Of a DNA stretch of 64,000 nucleotides, positions 36,172 through 45,500 are shown in pieces. How positions within the stretch are numbered: the first letter of the stretch is position 1; every line of letters starts with the position of its first letter. The stretch is from Paraprevotella sp. (GTDB lineage Bacteria; Bacteroidota; Bacteroidia; Bacteroidales; Bacteroidaceae). The notes under the pieces were generated by a model that was given only the letters and a program-made list of their open reading frames with translations, was not told where the DNA came from and ran no database searches. The position numbers were made by a program, and so were the translations under genes. The stretch lies in the NCBI GenBank assembly GCA_017937925.1, contig JAGBCQ010000010.1:1-64000 (forward strand), written 5' to 3'.

Positions 36172-36915
36172 TTAAAGTTCTCTGCCCACTTCCATCATGG
36201 TACGTTCAAAACGGAATGGAGCATACCACGGAGCTTCCTTATCATAAGAATACAATATGTATGACAACCGTCCAATGACATACTTGTCGGGGACAAATCC
36301 AAACGTACGCGAATCTGCCATATTGTGACAGTTGGCGGACGACATCCAATAATAGTCATTGGTGAAACGGAATGTAGTTACCAACTGCTCGGCAACATAC
36401 AAAGAGTCGGAAACAACGGTGGACGATAGTCCTTCATGTTGGTTAATCATTTGGTTGTACCAATAGACATTGTCGGGAGTGACAGGAACATACTCTCCCT
36501 TCTGTGGCAAGCGTACAACACGAAACCGACAATTTTCATCGGGACATTCTCTGAACACATGCCCACAGGCATCAATCCATAAGGAATCACCAGGACCGGC
36601 AAAGCTATAACCGATGAAGATGTTACGCTCATCAATAAACAACGAATCGTCGCGTTGAGTCGGGTCGTTGAATGCTACCCATTCGCCATTCTCAATCTTA
36701 TTGCCACCCAATCGAACATAATCAAACCATTTCATCGGTGACAATCGCCAACCATAAGCCCATTTATTGACTGCCACACAGTCACCGGCTTCAAATACCG
36801 GTTGCTCCCCATCCTCCGGAATCTCGACAAGGGTGACTCCCATATATCTGACCGTCAACACACATATTCCGGTTACAGAAAGTACAAGCAATAAACGCAG
36901 CGCATCTTTCAACAT
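36172..36915 (-). CDS. Signal-peptidase-I-like protein lacking the catalytic dyad
   Basis: 247 residues, one N-terminal membrane span, then an S26-like fold with VNKWAYGWRLSPM, GPGDSLWIDACGH and the C-terminal DYYWMSSANCHNMADSRTFGFVP box. In the position of the nucleophile (normally IPSxSMxPT) it reads IPEDGEQPVFEAGD, with no Ser. The general-base region (normally NYVKRxxGxPGD) reads RNIFIGYSFAGPGD, with no Lys. It is therefore probably not a peptidase; a partner or regulator of the active enzyme encoded 7 bp upstream is plausible. It is intact, with no frameshift, so it appears maintained. Confidence 0.8.
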   Translation of the reverse strand: MLKDALRLLLVLSVTGICVLTVRYMGVTLVEIPEDGEQPVFEAGDCVAVNKWAYGWRLSPMKWFDYVRLGGNKIENGEWVAFNDPTQRDDSLFIDERNIFIGYSFAGPGDSLWIDACGHVFRECPDENCRFRVVRLPQKGEYVPVTPDNVYWYNQMINQHEGLSSTVVSDSLYVAEQLVTTFRFTNDYYWMSSANCHNMADSRTFGFVPDKYVIGRLSYILYSYDKEAPWYAPFRFERTMMEVGREL

Positions 36916-36922
36916 CGGCTCA

Positions 36923-38374
36923 TTATTTTATGTTATCCACCAAACGGAACAAACGATTCCAACGGATATGGCCATCACCCCAAGCACGATCTTTATCTAT
37001 CGACAACCATACAAGAATCGGCTTACCTACAATATGGTCCTCTGGCACAAAACCCCAGTAACGAGAATCGGCAGAGTTATGACGGTTGTCGCCTTGCATC
37101 CAATAGTAGTCCATTTTAAAAGTATAACTGCTTGCAGGCTCTCCGTTAATCATGATTTCTCCTTCTGCCGTCACTTGCAAATCGTTATTTTCGTACACCT
37201 TAATAGGACGTTCATAAACAGGCAGGTTCTCCAAAGTCAACTCTATGGTTTTTCCTTTAGCCGGAATCCATACCGGTCCGTAATTATCACGCGTCCATCC
37301 CGTAACGGCATTGAGTGGGTATAGTCCATCGGGAATAGAATTGACACTATCAAATACTATGCTCTCTACAATATCGGGACAAGCCTTCAAACGTTCATAC
37401 GCTGTCTTAGTCAACGGAATGGAACCTGTTTGCGACAATGATGTCAAATCTTCTTGACTAATACCCAATTCACGAACCAACTCGTCGGGAATGGGCTGCT
37501 TTAAAGTCACCAGATAATCGTATTGCACATTATCCGGTTCTTTATTTGGCACACCATCCAAATAGATAACATGGTCCTTAATTTGAAGTGTCTGACCGGG
37601 TAAACCAACACAACGCTTCACATAATTTTCGCGACGGTCCACCGGACGCCACATGACTTCGCCAAAAATATTCGGATTACTATTTATATATTGCCTTCCT
37701 AACGCGTAAACTTTATCAAAAAAGGCACGTTGTTGCAGTGCTGACATTGAATCCAACTGCGGATAGTTGCCATAAGTCTGATAATAATGCTGACTACCTA
37801 TACCATACGCCACCGCATAAAAATCCATACTTTGGAACTCCGGATTTGCTGTCACCGTATCGCCAGAAGGGTAATTAAACACCACGATGTCGTTCAGTTG
37901 TGGCACTCCATCGCCTACTCGCTCATATTCCCATTGCGGCCATTCGACGTAAGACTTACAACCTACTATGGGCAGAGTGTGCTGGGTCAAAGGCATGGAT
38001 AACGGTGTCTGTGGTTTTCGCGGTCCGTAGCTCATCTTACTGACAAACAAATAGTCGCCCACCAAAAGGGACTTCTCAAGCGAAGATGTCGGAATCGTAT
38101 AGTTTTGGAAAAAGTAAATGTTCACAAAATAAACAGCTACCAATGCGAATACAATAGCGTCCACCCAACTCATCAATGTTCGGGTGACCGGACTTTCGGC
38201 ATCCTTCCACCATGTCCAACGGATATATTTCGTGATGTACGCATCATATATGAATGGTAGTACTATAATTCCCCACCAACTTTTTATCCATATCAAAAAA
38301 GCCAAGTAGAGCACTACTGCCACTATCATCTTAACCCAATCCATAGGGGTCGGCTTGTACTTTATTCTTTTCAT
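36923..38374 (-). CDS. lepB: Signal peptidase I
   Basis: 483 residues, longer than the E. coli enzyme, as is common in Bacteroidetes. Two to three N-terminal membrane segments (about 12-50 and 70-92) precede the catalytic Ser in TIPTSSLEKSLLVGD and the general-base Lys in NYVKRCVGLPGQ. The C-terminal box is DYYWMQGDNRHNSADSRYWGFVP. It releases mature proteins from Sec/Tat signal peptides at the outer face of the inner membrane. A large insertion of about 100 residues separates the Lys box from the C-terminal box. It follows dapB by 40 bp. Confidence 0.93.
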   Translation of the reverse strand: MKRIKYKPTPMDWVKMIVAVVLYLAFLIWIKSWWGIIVLPFIYDAYITKYIRWTWWKDAESPVTRTLMSWVDAIVFALVAVYFVNIYFFQNYTIPTSSLEKSLLVGDYLFVSKMSYGPRKPQTPLSMPLTQHTLPIVGCKSYVEWPQWEYERVGDGVPQLNDIVVFNYPSGDTVTANPEFQSMDFYAVAYGIGSQHYYQTYGNYPQLDSMSALQQRAFFDKVYALGRQYINSNPNIFGEVMWRPVDRRENYVKRCVGLPGQTLQIKDHVIYLDGVPNKEPDNVQYDYLVTLKQPIPDELVRELGISQEDLTSLSQTGSIPLTKTAYERLKACPDIVESIVFDSVNSIPDGLYPLNAVTGWTRDNYGPVWIPAKGKTIELTLENLPVYERPIKVYENNDLQVTAEGEIMINGEPASSYTFKMDYYWMQGDNRHNSADSRYWGFVPEDHIVGKPILVWLSIDKDRAWGDGHIRWNRLFRLVDNIK

Positions 38375-38414
38375 ATCAAACGTTCTTGTTTATTACGGAA
38401 TGGACTGTTTCGCA

Positions 38415-39170
38415 TTAGAATTGAAACAAATCGCTCATGCTGAGCAAACCTTTATGTTCGGCAGTATATTCTGCTGCCAATACAGCGCCTAAGGCAAAAC
38501 CCTTACGGTTGTGCGCATCGTGTGTAATTGTTATCATATCCGCCTCACTATCATAACAGATACTATGAATGCCCGGAACCTCATCACGACGGACACTGTC
38601 AATTACTAATTGGTTTGCAGGATGCTCCTGTTCGCCACTAATAGTCCCATCGGGAGCAAGTAAAGAACCTTTTACCCACTCTGTTTTTCGGTCAAGGTTT
38701 TCTAAAACGCCCTCTGCCAAAGTAATAGCCGTACCACTCGGTGCGTCCAATTTGTGGATATGATGCACCTCCTCCATCTTCACATCGTAGGCCTCAAAAC
38801 GGTTCATAATACGAGCCAAATATTTGTTTACCGCACTGAATATCGCTACGCCCAAACTGAAGTTGCTACTCCAAAACAAAGTTTTACCCTCTTCCGTACA
38901 CATCCGACGCACTTCATCACCATGTTCCGACACCCAACCCGTAGAACCTGAAACTACTTTCACGCCTTGTTCAAACGCTTTCAAGTAATTGTCGTAAGCT
39001 GTATGGGGCGTTGTAAACTCTATTGCTACATCTGCCGAACGGAACGCATCGGAATCAAAATCCTCTCGGTTGTCAATGTCGATAATAGAAACTATTTCAT
39101 GTCCTCTTTCCAGTGCGATACTCTCAATCATGTGGCCCATCTTACCGTAGCCTATCAATGCTATTTTCAT
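38415..39170 (-). CDS. dapB: 4-hydroxy-tetrahydrodipicolinate reductase
   Basis: 251 residues, normal for DapB. The N-terminal Rossmann motif is GYGKMGHMI, followed by TTPHTAYDNY, SGSTGW, NFSLGVAIF and the catalytic-region sequence EVHHIHKLDAPSGTA (His and Lys for substrate). It reduces the dihydrodipicolinate precursor with NAD(P)H in lysine and diaminopimelate synthesis. First gene of the unit with lepB, its degenerate paralogue and wbqC; a -7 box lies at 39205-39212. Confidence 0.95.
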   Translation of the reverse strand: MKIALIGYGKMGHMIESIALERGHEIVSIIDIDNREDFDSDAFRSADVAIEFTTPHTAYDNYLKAFEQGVKVVSGSTGWVSEHGDEVRRMCTEEGKTLFWSSNFSLGVAIFSAVNKYLARIMNRFEAYDVKMEEVHHIHKLDAPSGTAITLAEGVLENLDRKTEWVKGSLLAPDGTISGEQEHPANQLVIDSVRRDEVPGIHSICYDSEADMITITHDAHNRKGFALGAVLAAEYTAEHKGLLSMSDLFQF

Positions 39171-39204
39171 GCTTTTTTGGAATGATTCTTAATAAATTAT
39201 GTCG

Positions 39205-39212
39205 CAAAGATA
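39205..39212 (-). promoter_or_regulatory. -7 box of the dapB unit
   Basis: TATCTTTG on the minus strand matches TAnnTTTG, 35 bp before the dapB ATG. It faces the rightward -7 box at 39234-39241, so the two divergent operons share a very compact promoter region. Confidence 0.45.
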
Positions 39213-39233
39213 GGGATTTGCACTGAAATTCAT

Positions 39234-39241
39234 TACTTTTG
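39234..39241 (+). promoter_or_regulatory. -7 box of the DUF2851 unit
   Basis: TACTTTTG matches TAnnTTTG and lies 34 bp upstream of the ATG at 39276. The nearest TTTG (39217-39220) is too close for a normal -33 box. Confidence 0.45.
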
Positions 39242-39275
39242 TTAGTAAAAATAAACGTTTCACTCGCTCAACTGC

Positions 39276-40583
39276 ATGGAAAAACTCTTATACTATATTT
39301 GGAATTATAAACTATTTCCACTCAAACCGTTGCAAACTACAGACGGTATGAACGTGGAAGTTTTGGACAGTGGGACATTAAATCGAAACGCAGGTCCTGA
39401 CTTTTTTAATGCCAAAATAAAAATAGGACAAACCGTATGGGTGGGAAATGTGGAGATACATAGCAAAGCGAGCGATTGGTATCAGCACCGACACCATGAG
39501 GACGTCCATTACAACAATGTGGTGCTACATGTAGTGGGACATGCCGACCGCACCATCACAACTCAAGACGGACGACAGTTGCCCCAAATAGAGCTTCAAA
39601 TTCCCGACCATCTGAAAGAGAATTACCAAGAACTTTGTCATACGACCGACTATCCCCGATGCCATAAAGTCATCGGCCAAATAGATACATTTACTATTCA
39701 TAGTTGGCTCAACGCTTTGCTTTACGAACGTTTGGAACAAAGAGCGCAAACCGTCATACAACGAGTGAAGGATTTGCAAGGCGATTGGGAGCGGGCTTAT
39801 TTTATTACTTTGGCACGCAACTTCGGCTTCGGCATCAACGGTGATGCGTTCGAGACATGGGCAAAACACATTCCCTTACAGTCGGTGGGTCATCACCGTG
39901 ACAACCTGTTCCAAATAGAGGCTATTTTTATGGGACAAGCAGGACTGCTGAATCTTGACACCATTCCACTAAAGTATCATAAAGAAGCCATAGACGACGG
40001 TTACTTCCCAAAACTGAAACAAGAATACGATTACTTAGCTCATAAGTTTTCGCTAAAAGCCATGGACGCGGACGCATGGCGTTTCCTGCGATTACGACCA
40101 CAGAACTTCCCTCATGTAAGGATTTCTCAAATAGCGCAACTTTACTTTAGTCAGACCGCCGGATTCTCACAAATATTAGAGGCCGGGAGCATTGAGGAAC
40201 TGCACCGACTACTTGACACTCATGTCACACCCTATTGGGAGTCGCATTATACTTTCGGTTGCCCAAGCATCAGAAACGCAAAGAGTCTGACTTCGACGTC
40301 ACGCAACCTTATCATTATCAACACTATTGTACCATTACTGTATGCGTATGGCATTACCCATGGAAACGAGCATTACCAGGAACGCGCCTTACAATTACTT
40401 GACCCCATTAAGGCTGAGAATAACTATATTACCCGCCAATGGGAAAGTTTAGGTATAAAGGTAAATAGCGCTGCCGATACGCAGGCGCTAATACAACTTA
40501 AAAAAGAATACTGCGACAGGAAATACTGCCTTCACTGCCGCTTCGGATACGAATTTATGAAAAGAACTCATCAAACGGAATAA
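39276..40583 (+). CDS. DUF2851 family protein
   Basis: 435 residues. N-terminal LYYIWNYKLFPLKPLQTTDG and VGNVEIHSKASDWYQHRHH and the C-terminal Cys cluster (CDRKYCLHCRFGYEF) are hallmarks of the Bacteroidetes DUF2851 family. The VEIHxKASDW stretch resembles a nuclease-like active-site patch, but no activity is established. First gene of the DUF2851-thioesterase-dprA unit, ending 1 bp before the next ATG; the dprA link hints at DNA metabolism, by inference. Confidence 0.85.
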   Translation: MEKLLYYIWNYKLFPLKPLQTTDGMNVEVLDSGTLNRNAGPDFFNAKIKIGQTVWVGNVEIHSKASDWYQHRHHEDVHYNNVVLHVVGHADRTITTQDGRQLPQIELQIPDHLKENYQELCHTTDYPRCHKVIGQIDTFTIHSWLNALLYERLEQRAQTVIQRVKDLQGDWERAYFITLARNFGFGINGDAFETWAKHIPLQSVGHHRDNLFQIEAIFMGQAGLLNLDTIPLKYHKEAIDDGYFPKLKQEYDYLAHKFSLKAMDADAWRFLRLRPQNFPHVRISQIAQLYFSQTAGFSQILEAGSIEELHRLLDTHVTPYWESHYTFGCPSIRNAKSLTSTSRNLIIINTIVPLLYAYGITHGNEHYQERALQLLDPIKAENNYITRQWESLGIKVNSAADTQALIQLKKEYCDRKYCLHCRFGYEFMKRTHQTE

Positions 40584-40584
40584 T

Positions 40585-40992
40585 ATGGCACAAGAATATA
40601 CCTTTGAAATAGAGATGAAAGTGCGCGACTATGAGTGCGACTTACAAGGCATCGTAAACAATGCCAATTACCAACACTACATAGAACATACCCGACATGA
40701 ATTTCTACGGGCGAACAATATTAGTTTCGCTCAACTGCACGAAGAAGGTATCGACCCTGTCGTCGCCCGACTGAATATGGCTTTCAAAACTCCCCTCACG
40801 AGTGGCGACTCATTTGTCAGCAAACTGAGAGTGGAAAAGGATGGTGTGAAGTACGTTTTCTATCAAGACATTTTCCGTCTGCCGGACATGAAATGTTGTC
40901 TTAAGAGTCAGGTAGATACCGTTTGTATTATCAACGGACGGATGCGTACTTGTGAGATTTTCGACCATCTATTATCCGACAACAAAGAATAA
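40585..40992 (+). CDS. 4HBT-type acyl-CoA thioesterase
   Basis: 135 residues, standard for a single hot-dog domain. The motif DYECDLQGIVNNANYQHYIEHTRHEF includes the Asp-x-x-Gly-x-Val-x-N pattern of the 4-hydroxybenzoyl-CoA thioesterase/YbgC group, with the catalytic Asp replaced in context by the DLQG stretch. It hydrolyses acyl-CoA or acyl-ACP thioesters in the cytoplasm; chain specificity is unknown. It lies tightly between DUF2851 and dprA. Confidence 0.88.
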   Translation: MAQEYTFEIEMKVRDYECDLQGIVNNANYQHYIEHTRHEFLRANNISFAQLHEEGIDPVVARLNMAFKTPLTSGDSFVSKLRVEKDGVKYVFYQDIFRLPDMKCCLKSQVDTVCIINGRMRTCEIFDHLLSDNKE

Positions 40993-40997
40993 ACTGT

Positions 40998-42113
40998 ATG
41001 ACAGAACAGGATTTGATTCATAGCATTACCTTAAGTCGGGTGTTGCATTTTAACGTGGCGACTCAACGATTATTGATCGAGAATTTGGGGAGTGCAACTG
41101 CAGTATATGAACATCGCCACGACATTCAGCAAATATTCCCTGATGTCTCTGCCCACCTAACTGCTGCCCTTGAAAAAATGGAGGATATGCTACCTCGTGC
41201 CGAACAAGAGTTGGATTTTATCCATAAAAAGGGAATCAAATGCTTAGGCTATAATGATGAAGACTACCCGTCACGACTTCGAGAATGCGATGATGCTCCT
41301 ATCTTGTTATTCTATAAAGGTAATGCTGACTTAAATCGCCGACGGGTTATCAATATGATTGGTACACGTCACTGTACGGAATACGGCAAAGACATCTGCC
41401 GACACTTTCTTGCAGAGATTAAGCACCTAAGTCCCGACATATTGGTTGTAAGCGGATTGGCATACGGCATCGACATCAACAGCCACCGCGAAGCATTGGC
41501 TAACGGGTTGGACACAGTGGGTGTTTTGGCCCATGGATTAGACCGGATTTATCCTAACACCCATCGTAATACCGCTATAGAAATGATGAGCCACGGCGGT
41601 CTGCTCACTGAATTTATGAGTGGCACAAACGCTGACAAGATGAACTTTGTGCGACGTAACCGTATCGTGGCAGGAATGTCGGACGCGACCATAGTCGTTG
41701 AGTCAGCCGACAAAGGTGGCGCACTGATTACTGCCGGAATGGCATCCGATTATCATCGTGATGTTTTTGCCTTTCCGGGACGAACAAGTGACCGCTATTC
41801 GCAAGGTTGCAACAACTTGATTCGCGACAACAAAGCCACACTCATTCAATCTGCCCAAGATTTTTTGGAGGCCATTGGATGGGAAACACAACAAAAGGCC
41901 ATCAAAAATAATCAACAGATGGAATTATTCCCCGATTTAAACGAAGAAGAGCAACGCATCGTATCGCAACTTCGTCAACAAGAATCTATGCAAATCAACC
42001 TTTTAGCTGTAGCCACCAATATCCCCATACACCAACTCAGTGCCCATCTTTTCAACCTTGAAATGAAAGGCATTGTCAAACTCATGAGTGGCGGAATGTA
42101 TAGATTGTTGTAG
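40998..42113 (+). CDS. dprA: DNA processing protein DprA
   Basis: 371 residues. A SAM-like N-terminal region is followed by the Rossmann-like DprA domain: NMIGTRHCTEYGK, VVSGLAYGIDINSHREAL, LAHGLDRIYPNTHR, FVRRNRIVAGMSDATIVVES and GCNNLIRDNKA. A winged-helix C-terminal domain (about 315-370) closes the protein. DprA protects incoming single-stranded DNA and loads RecA during natural transformation. The gene ends just before the horizontally acquired-looking island. A terminator follows at 42273-42298. Confidence 0.93.
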   Translation: MTEQDLIHSITLSRVLHFNVATQRLLIENLGSATAVYEHRHDIQQIFPDVSAHLTAALEKMEDMLPRAEQELDFIHKKGIKCLGYNDEDYPSRLRECDDAPILLFYKGNADLNRRRVINMIGTRHCTEYGKDICRHFLAEIKHLSPDILVVSGLAYGIDINSHREALANGLDTVGVLAHGLDRIYPNTHRNTAIEMMSHGGLLTEFMSGTNADKMNFVRRNRIVAGMSDATIVVESADKGGALITAGMASDYHRDVFAFPGRTSDRYSQGCNNLIRDNKATLIQSAQDFLEAIGWETQQKAIKNNQQMELFPDLNEEEQRIVSQLRQQESMQINLLAVATNIPIHQLSAHLFNLEMKGIVKLMSGGMYRLL

Positions 42114-42272
42114 TTTATTTTATTGGTGTCCGATAATTCGATATATTGGAGTTCAACAGTTAGTATTAACTTTGATTGGATAAAAAATAATGCTTACGCA
42201 TATTGTATTAATTTTCATGTTGGTAAATAGACCGCCTGACCATACTTGCAAAACGTTTTTATAACTGCTTAT

Positions 42273-42298
42273 AAGCCACCAAAATGGTGGCTTTTTTC
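42273..42298 (+). terminator. Intrinsic terminator of the dprA unit
   Basis: AAGCCACC, a short AAAAT loop and GGTGGCTT followed by a T run form a compact Rho-independent-type terminator about 160 bp downstream of the dprA stop. Confidence 0.8.
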
Positions 42299-42463
42299 GT
42301 TTTTACACTTTTCATTTGTAATTTGTTGATACCAGTTTTTCGAGGTAACTTAGGCGGTGCTGGCTATGACGACGGTAGTCAGCAGATGGACGACGGGGCT
42401 GACGGACTGCAGCGTGGGTCGGTGATATGCTTTCAACATGACGGAAGAGTGTTGTGAGCCTCC

Positions 42464-42516
42464 CCCCATCCCCTCCGAGAGAGGGGGAGACTGTCCCTCT
42501 CTCGGAGGGGATGGGG
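42464..42516. terminator. 22-bp perfect hairpin past the GH29 gene
   Basis: CCCCATCCCCTCCGAGAGAGGG-type arm at 42464-42485 and its exact complement at 42495-42516, with a 9-nt loop. This very stable stem sits 34 bp beyond the GH29 stop, between convergent genes. It resembles interspersed palindromes common in Bacteroidetes and may act as a 3' end for both transcripts. Confidence 0.65.
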
Positions 42517-42549
42517 AGAATGATGTACTTGATGCTTCAACGTGGTGGA

Positions 42550-45500
42550 CTATCGGACGAGGACTTTCTTGCCATCGACGATGTAGATACCCTTCTGGAT
42601 GCGTCCGACGCCCGACGCTAAACGCCCGACGAGGCGGCCCTGCAGGTCATAGACAGCATCGTCCTTTCCCACTTTCAACCCTTCATTTTCCACGTCCTCT
42701 ATGCCGTCTTCACCGTCGTCGAAAATCCAGCGCAGGGGTGCACTGCTGTCGGTGGGCAGTTGCAGGTAGGCTTTTCCGCCGTCGAGTATGCCTCCGGCCG
42801 AGATGCTCCAGTTGACAGTCTCGTCAGGCAGGACGCCGAGGATGAAGTTGGTGTAGCTGCCAGTGGTGGCATCGACCTGTGTCGGTTCGGTCACACCCAC
42901 CAGCAGGTTGGGCCACCACATGTCGGTTTCCTGCACGGGGACGGTGTAGTCGCCTTCGGCTCCGAGCAGCACGATGCCGGTGCCGCCCTGCACGTGGTCG
43001 GCACGTGTGAGGGTGATGGTGTTTTCGCTGGACGAGAATCCGGAGACGACGTAGCAGCGGAGGTCGTCGGTGCGGCCGGTGAAGTCGAGGTCGTAGGGCG
43101 AGCAGTAGGACATGACGCCGTAACGGTTCATGGCAATCTCGATTTCGGTCGGGTCTTCATCAGGCGTGCTGTCCTTGAATCCGATGCCGCGGATGAGGGG
43201 CGAGTAGCCGTTGTTCTTGTAGCTGACAGTGTGTACGCCCTGGATGCCTTCGGGCAGTTGCACCTCGAACACCTCGTAGGTGGTCATCACGCGTCCGATG
43301 GCGGTGCCGGGCAGGGTGGCGATGTGCTGGCCGTTGAGCACGACAGAAGCTGGATCGCCGTCGATGAGGGTGATGTTGTCAAGCCACAGGTCGATGGAGT
43401 TGGAGGCGGTGAGGTTCGACGTGCCGCTGTTGCCGTAGAGACTGGCTCCGTCGTATTGGATGTAGAAATAGGCTACATCGTACTTTCCTTCGCCAAAATC
43501 GACGTCGCCGACCACGGCTGCACGGTCTTTCCAGTCGCCCAGACGACACTGGGTTGGATCGCTGCCGTCGTACTGGCACGAGGTCTTGTAGCCCTGGAAC
43601 GTTCCCTTGTCGGCCCACTGGCTGACGGGGATGTAGAGGTCGGCAGTCGTCGTGCTGAGGGCCTCGTCGTCGTAGGCGGGGAGCCCGTTGTCAGGATCGA
43701 CGGCACGAACGAGTTGGACATCGGACACGCGCAGCTCGTAATTGCCCGTCTTGAAGTCGGCACACCATCCAAGGTAGATGTCGGAGGGCTCGTCGAGGGT
43801 GAACTCGATGCCCCACCAACCGGTGTGGGCATTGACAGCCATGTTGATGTATTGGCAGTCGGCGAGCGTGGTGACGGTCGATGTGGTGGGCAGGGTCTTG
43901 GCAACGAACATGTAGGTGGTGCCGTCGTCCATACCGTAGCAGCTGGTGGCATAGGCATTGAAGGCGTAACGTCCGGCGGGCAGGGTGATGTGTCGATAGA
44001 CTTTGGAGTCGCTTCCCACGAAGCCGTTGTACCATTGGTCCATGTTGATTTCGCACATGCCGTTGTAGGCGTCGGCTCCGTTGTTGATGCCGTCGTTACC
44101 CATGTCGATGCCCAGGTTCTCGACAGTCCAGTGCTTCAGGCTGCCATAGCGTTTGTACTGGCCGCCGACCATCTCATCGGTGCGTGCAAAGTTGCGGGCT
44201 TCGACCAGATACTTGACGGTGATGTCGCGCTGCTGCAGGCCGTAGTCGGCTACGAAGTTGACCTTGGTCTGTCCGAGCGACTTCATCATCTGGTCGGCCA
44301 CGGTCTTGCTGGTACGCATCACCTTGGTACGGTTGTAGAGGGTGGGACAGGTGGTGGCGTGTGCCTGTGCCAGCTGTTCGAGCTGGAACCATGCTGTGTT
44401 GTAGTCCTCGACATATTTCTTCACATTGCCCGTAGCCTTCGACTGATGGATGGCTGCAGCATAGGAGACGTCGCGGAAAATACGGAACATATAGTAGCCA
44501 TAGGCACAGGTGACTTTGACCACTTCGTTCAGATGCTCGTCCGAGCTGCTGAACTGCTCCGACAGTTGGAGGATGTCCTGCCAGTCGGCTACAGCCTCGT
44601 CGCGTTCCTGCAGCACGACCGCAGTCTTGGCTGCGTCGGGCATGGTGGGGAAGGTGATGTACTCGTCGCGCACCCACATGTTGTAGATGTCGTCGGGATG
44701 CTCAGCGCTCCGCAGCCCGCGAAGCACGGCGTGTTCGCTCTTGAGGGCGATGTTGCGGAAGATTTCAGCATTGGCAGCATCGAGTCCGAGGCGTGTGGTG
44801 CAGTAGTCGCTGAAGATCTGCTCCTCGCTCTGCTCGGGATGGAGTGCCCACTGGGCCATGACCCATGCGTTGAGGTCGCACCACAGCTCGTCCTTGATGT
44901 AGGGGCCTTCCCACCCGCCGCCGCGGGTCCAGGTCCACACGCCCGACAAGAGTCCGCTCTCATAGACATCGCGCAGACACCAATTCAATCCGGCGTCGCG
45001 ACGGGCGGCATCCTCTTCGAAGCCGTCGATCACACCGCGCGCCACATAGTTGGGAAATGCACCCTTGCCTTCGTATTCGCGGGCACACTGCACCTCGACC
45101 ACTTGCTGGTGCTGTCCCTGTCCGAGCACCTTGCTGAAGGGATCGCCACGATGGAAGTCGCCTTCGCAGTGCTTCACGCCCAGGTAGAGATTCTCGTGCG
45201 GCTCGACGCTGCTCGACACCTGGTTATACAGGCTGAGGTCCTCGTCGAACGACATCCAGGTGCGGAAGATGATTTTCTTGTTCAGACCCTCGCACACCAC
45301 CTCGCGCAGCAGTTGCATGAGCGGGATGATGCAGTTCTGGGCACTGGTCTTGTTCTGAATGCTGCCCTGATGATAGGGGGCATCCTGCAGGTAGGTCTCG
45401 CCGATGCGCACCACGAGTCCGTCGAGCTGGGGGAACTGTTCGAAACACTGCGTCATCTGATAGCGCAGAATCTCCTGCGTCGTTGCGTCGAGCGGATTTC

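Larger units (their letters stand above)
42114..42549. other. Spacer between dprA and the GH29 gene, with composition change
   Basis: The first half is A+T rich and ends in the dprA terminator. From about 42340 the sequence becomes G+C rich. 42353-42457 reads as an open tail (GGAGYDDGSQQMDDGAD..., stop at 42455) that may be the remnant of a gene brought with the island; I do not recognise it. The far end holds a 22-bp perfect hairpin. Confidence 0.5.
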
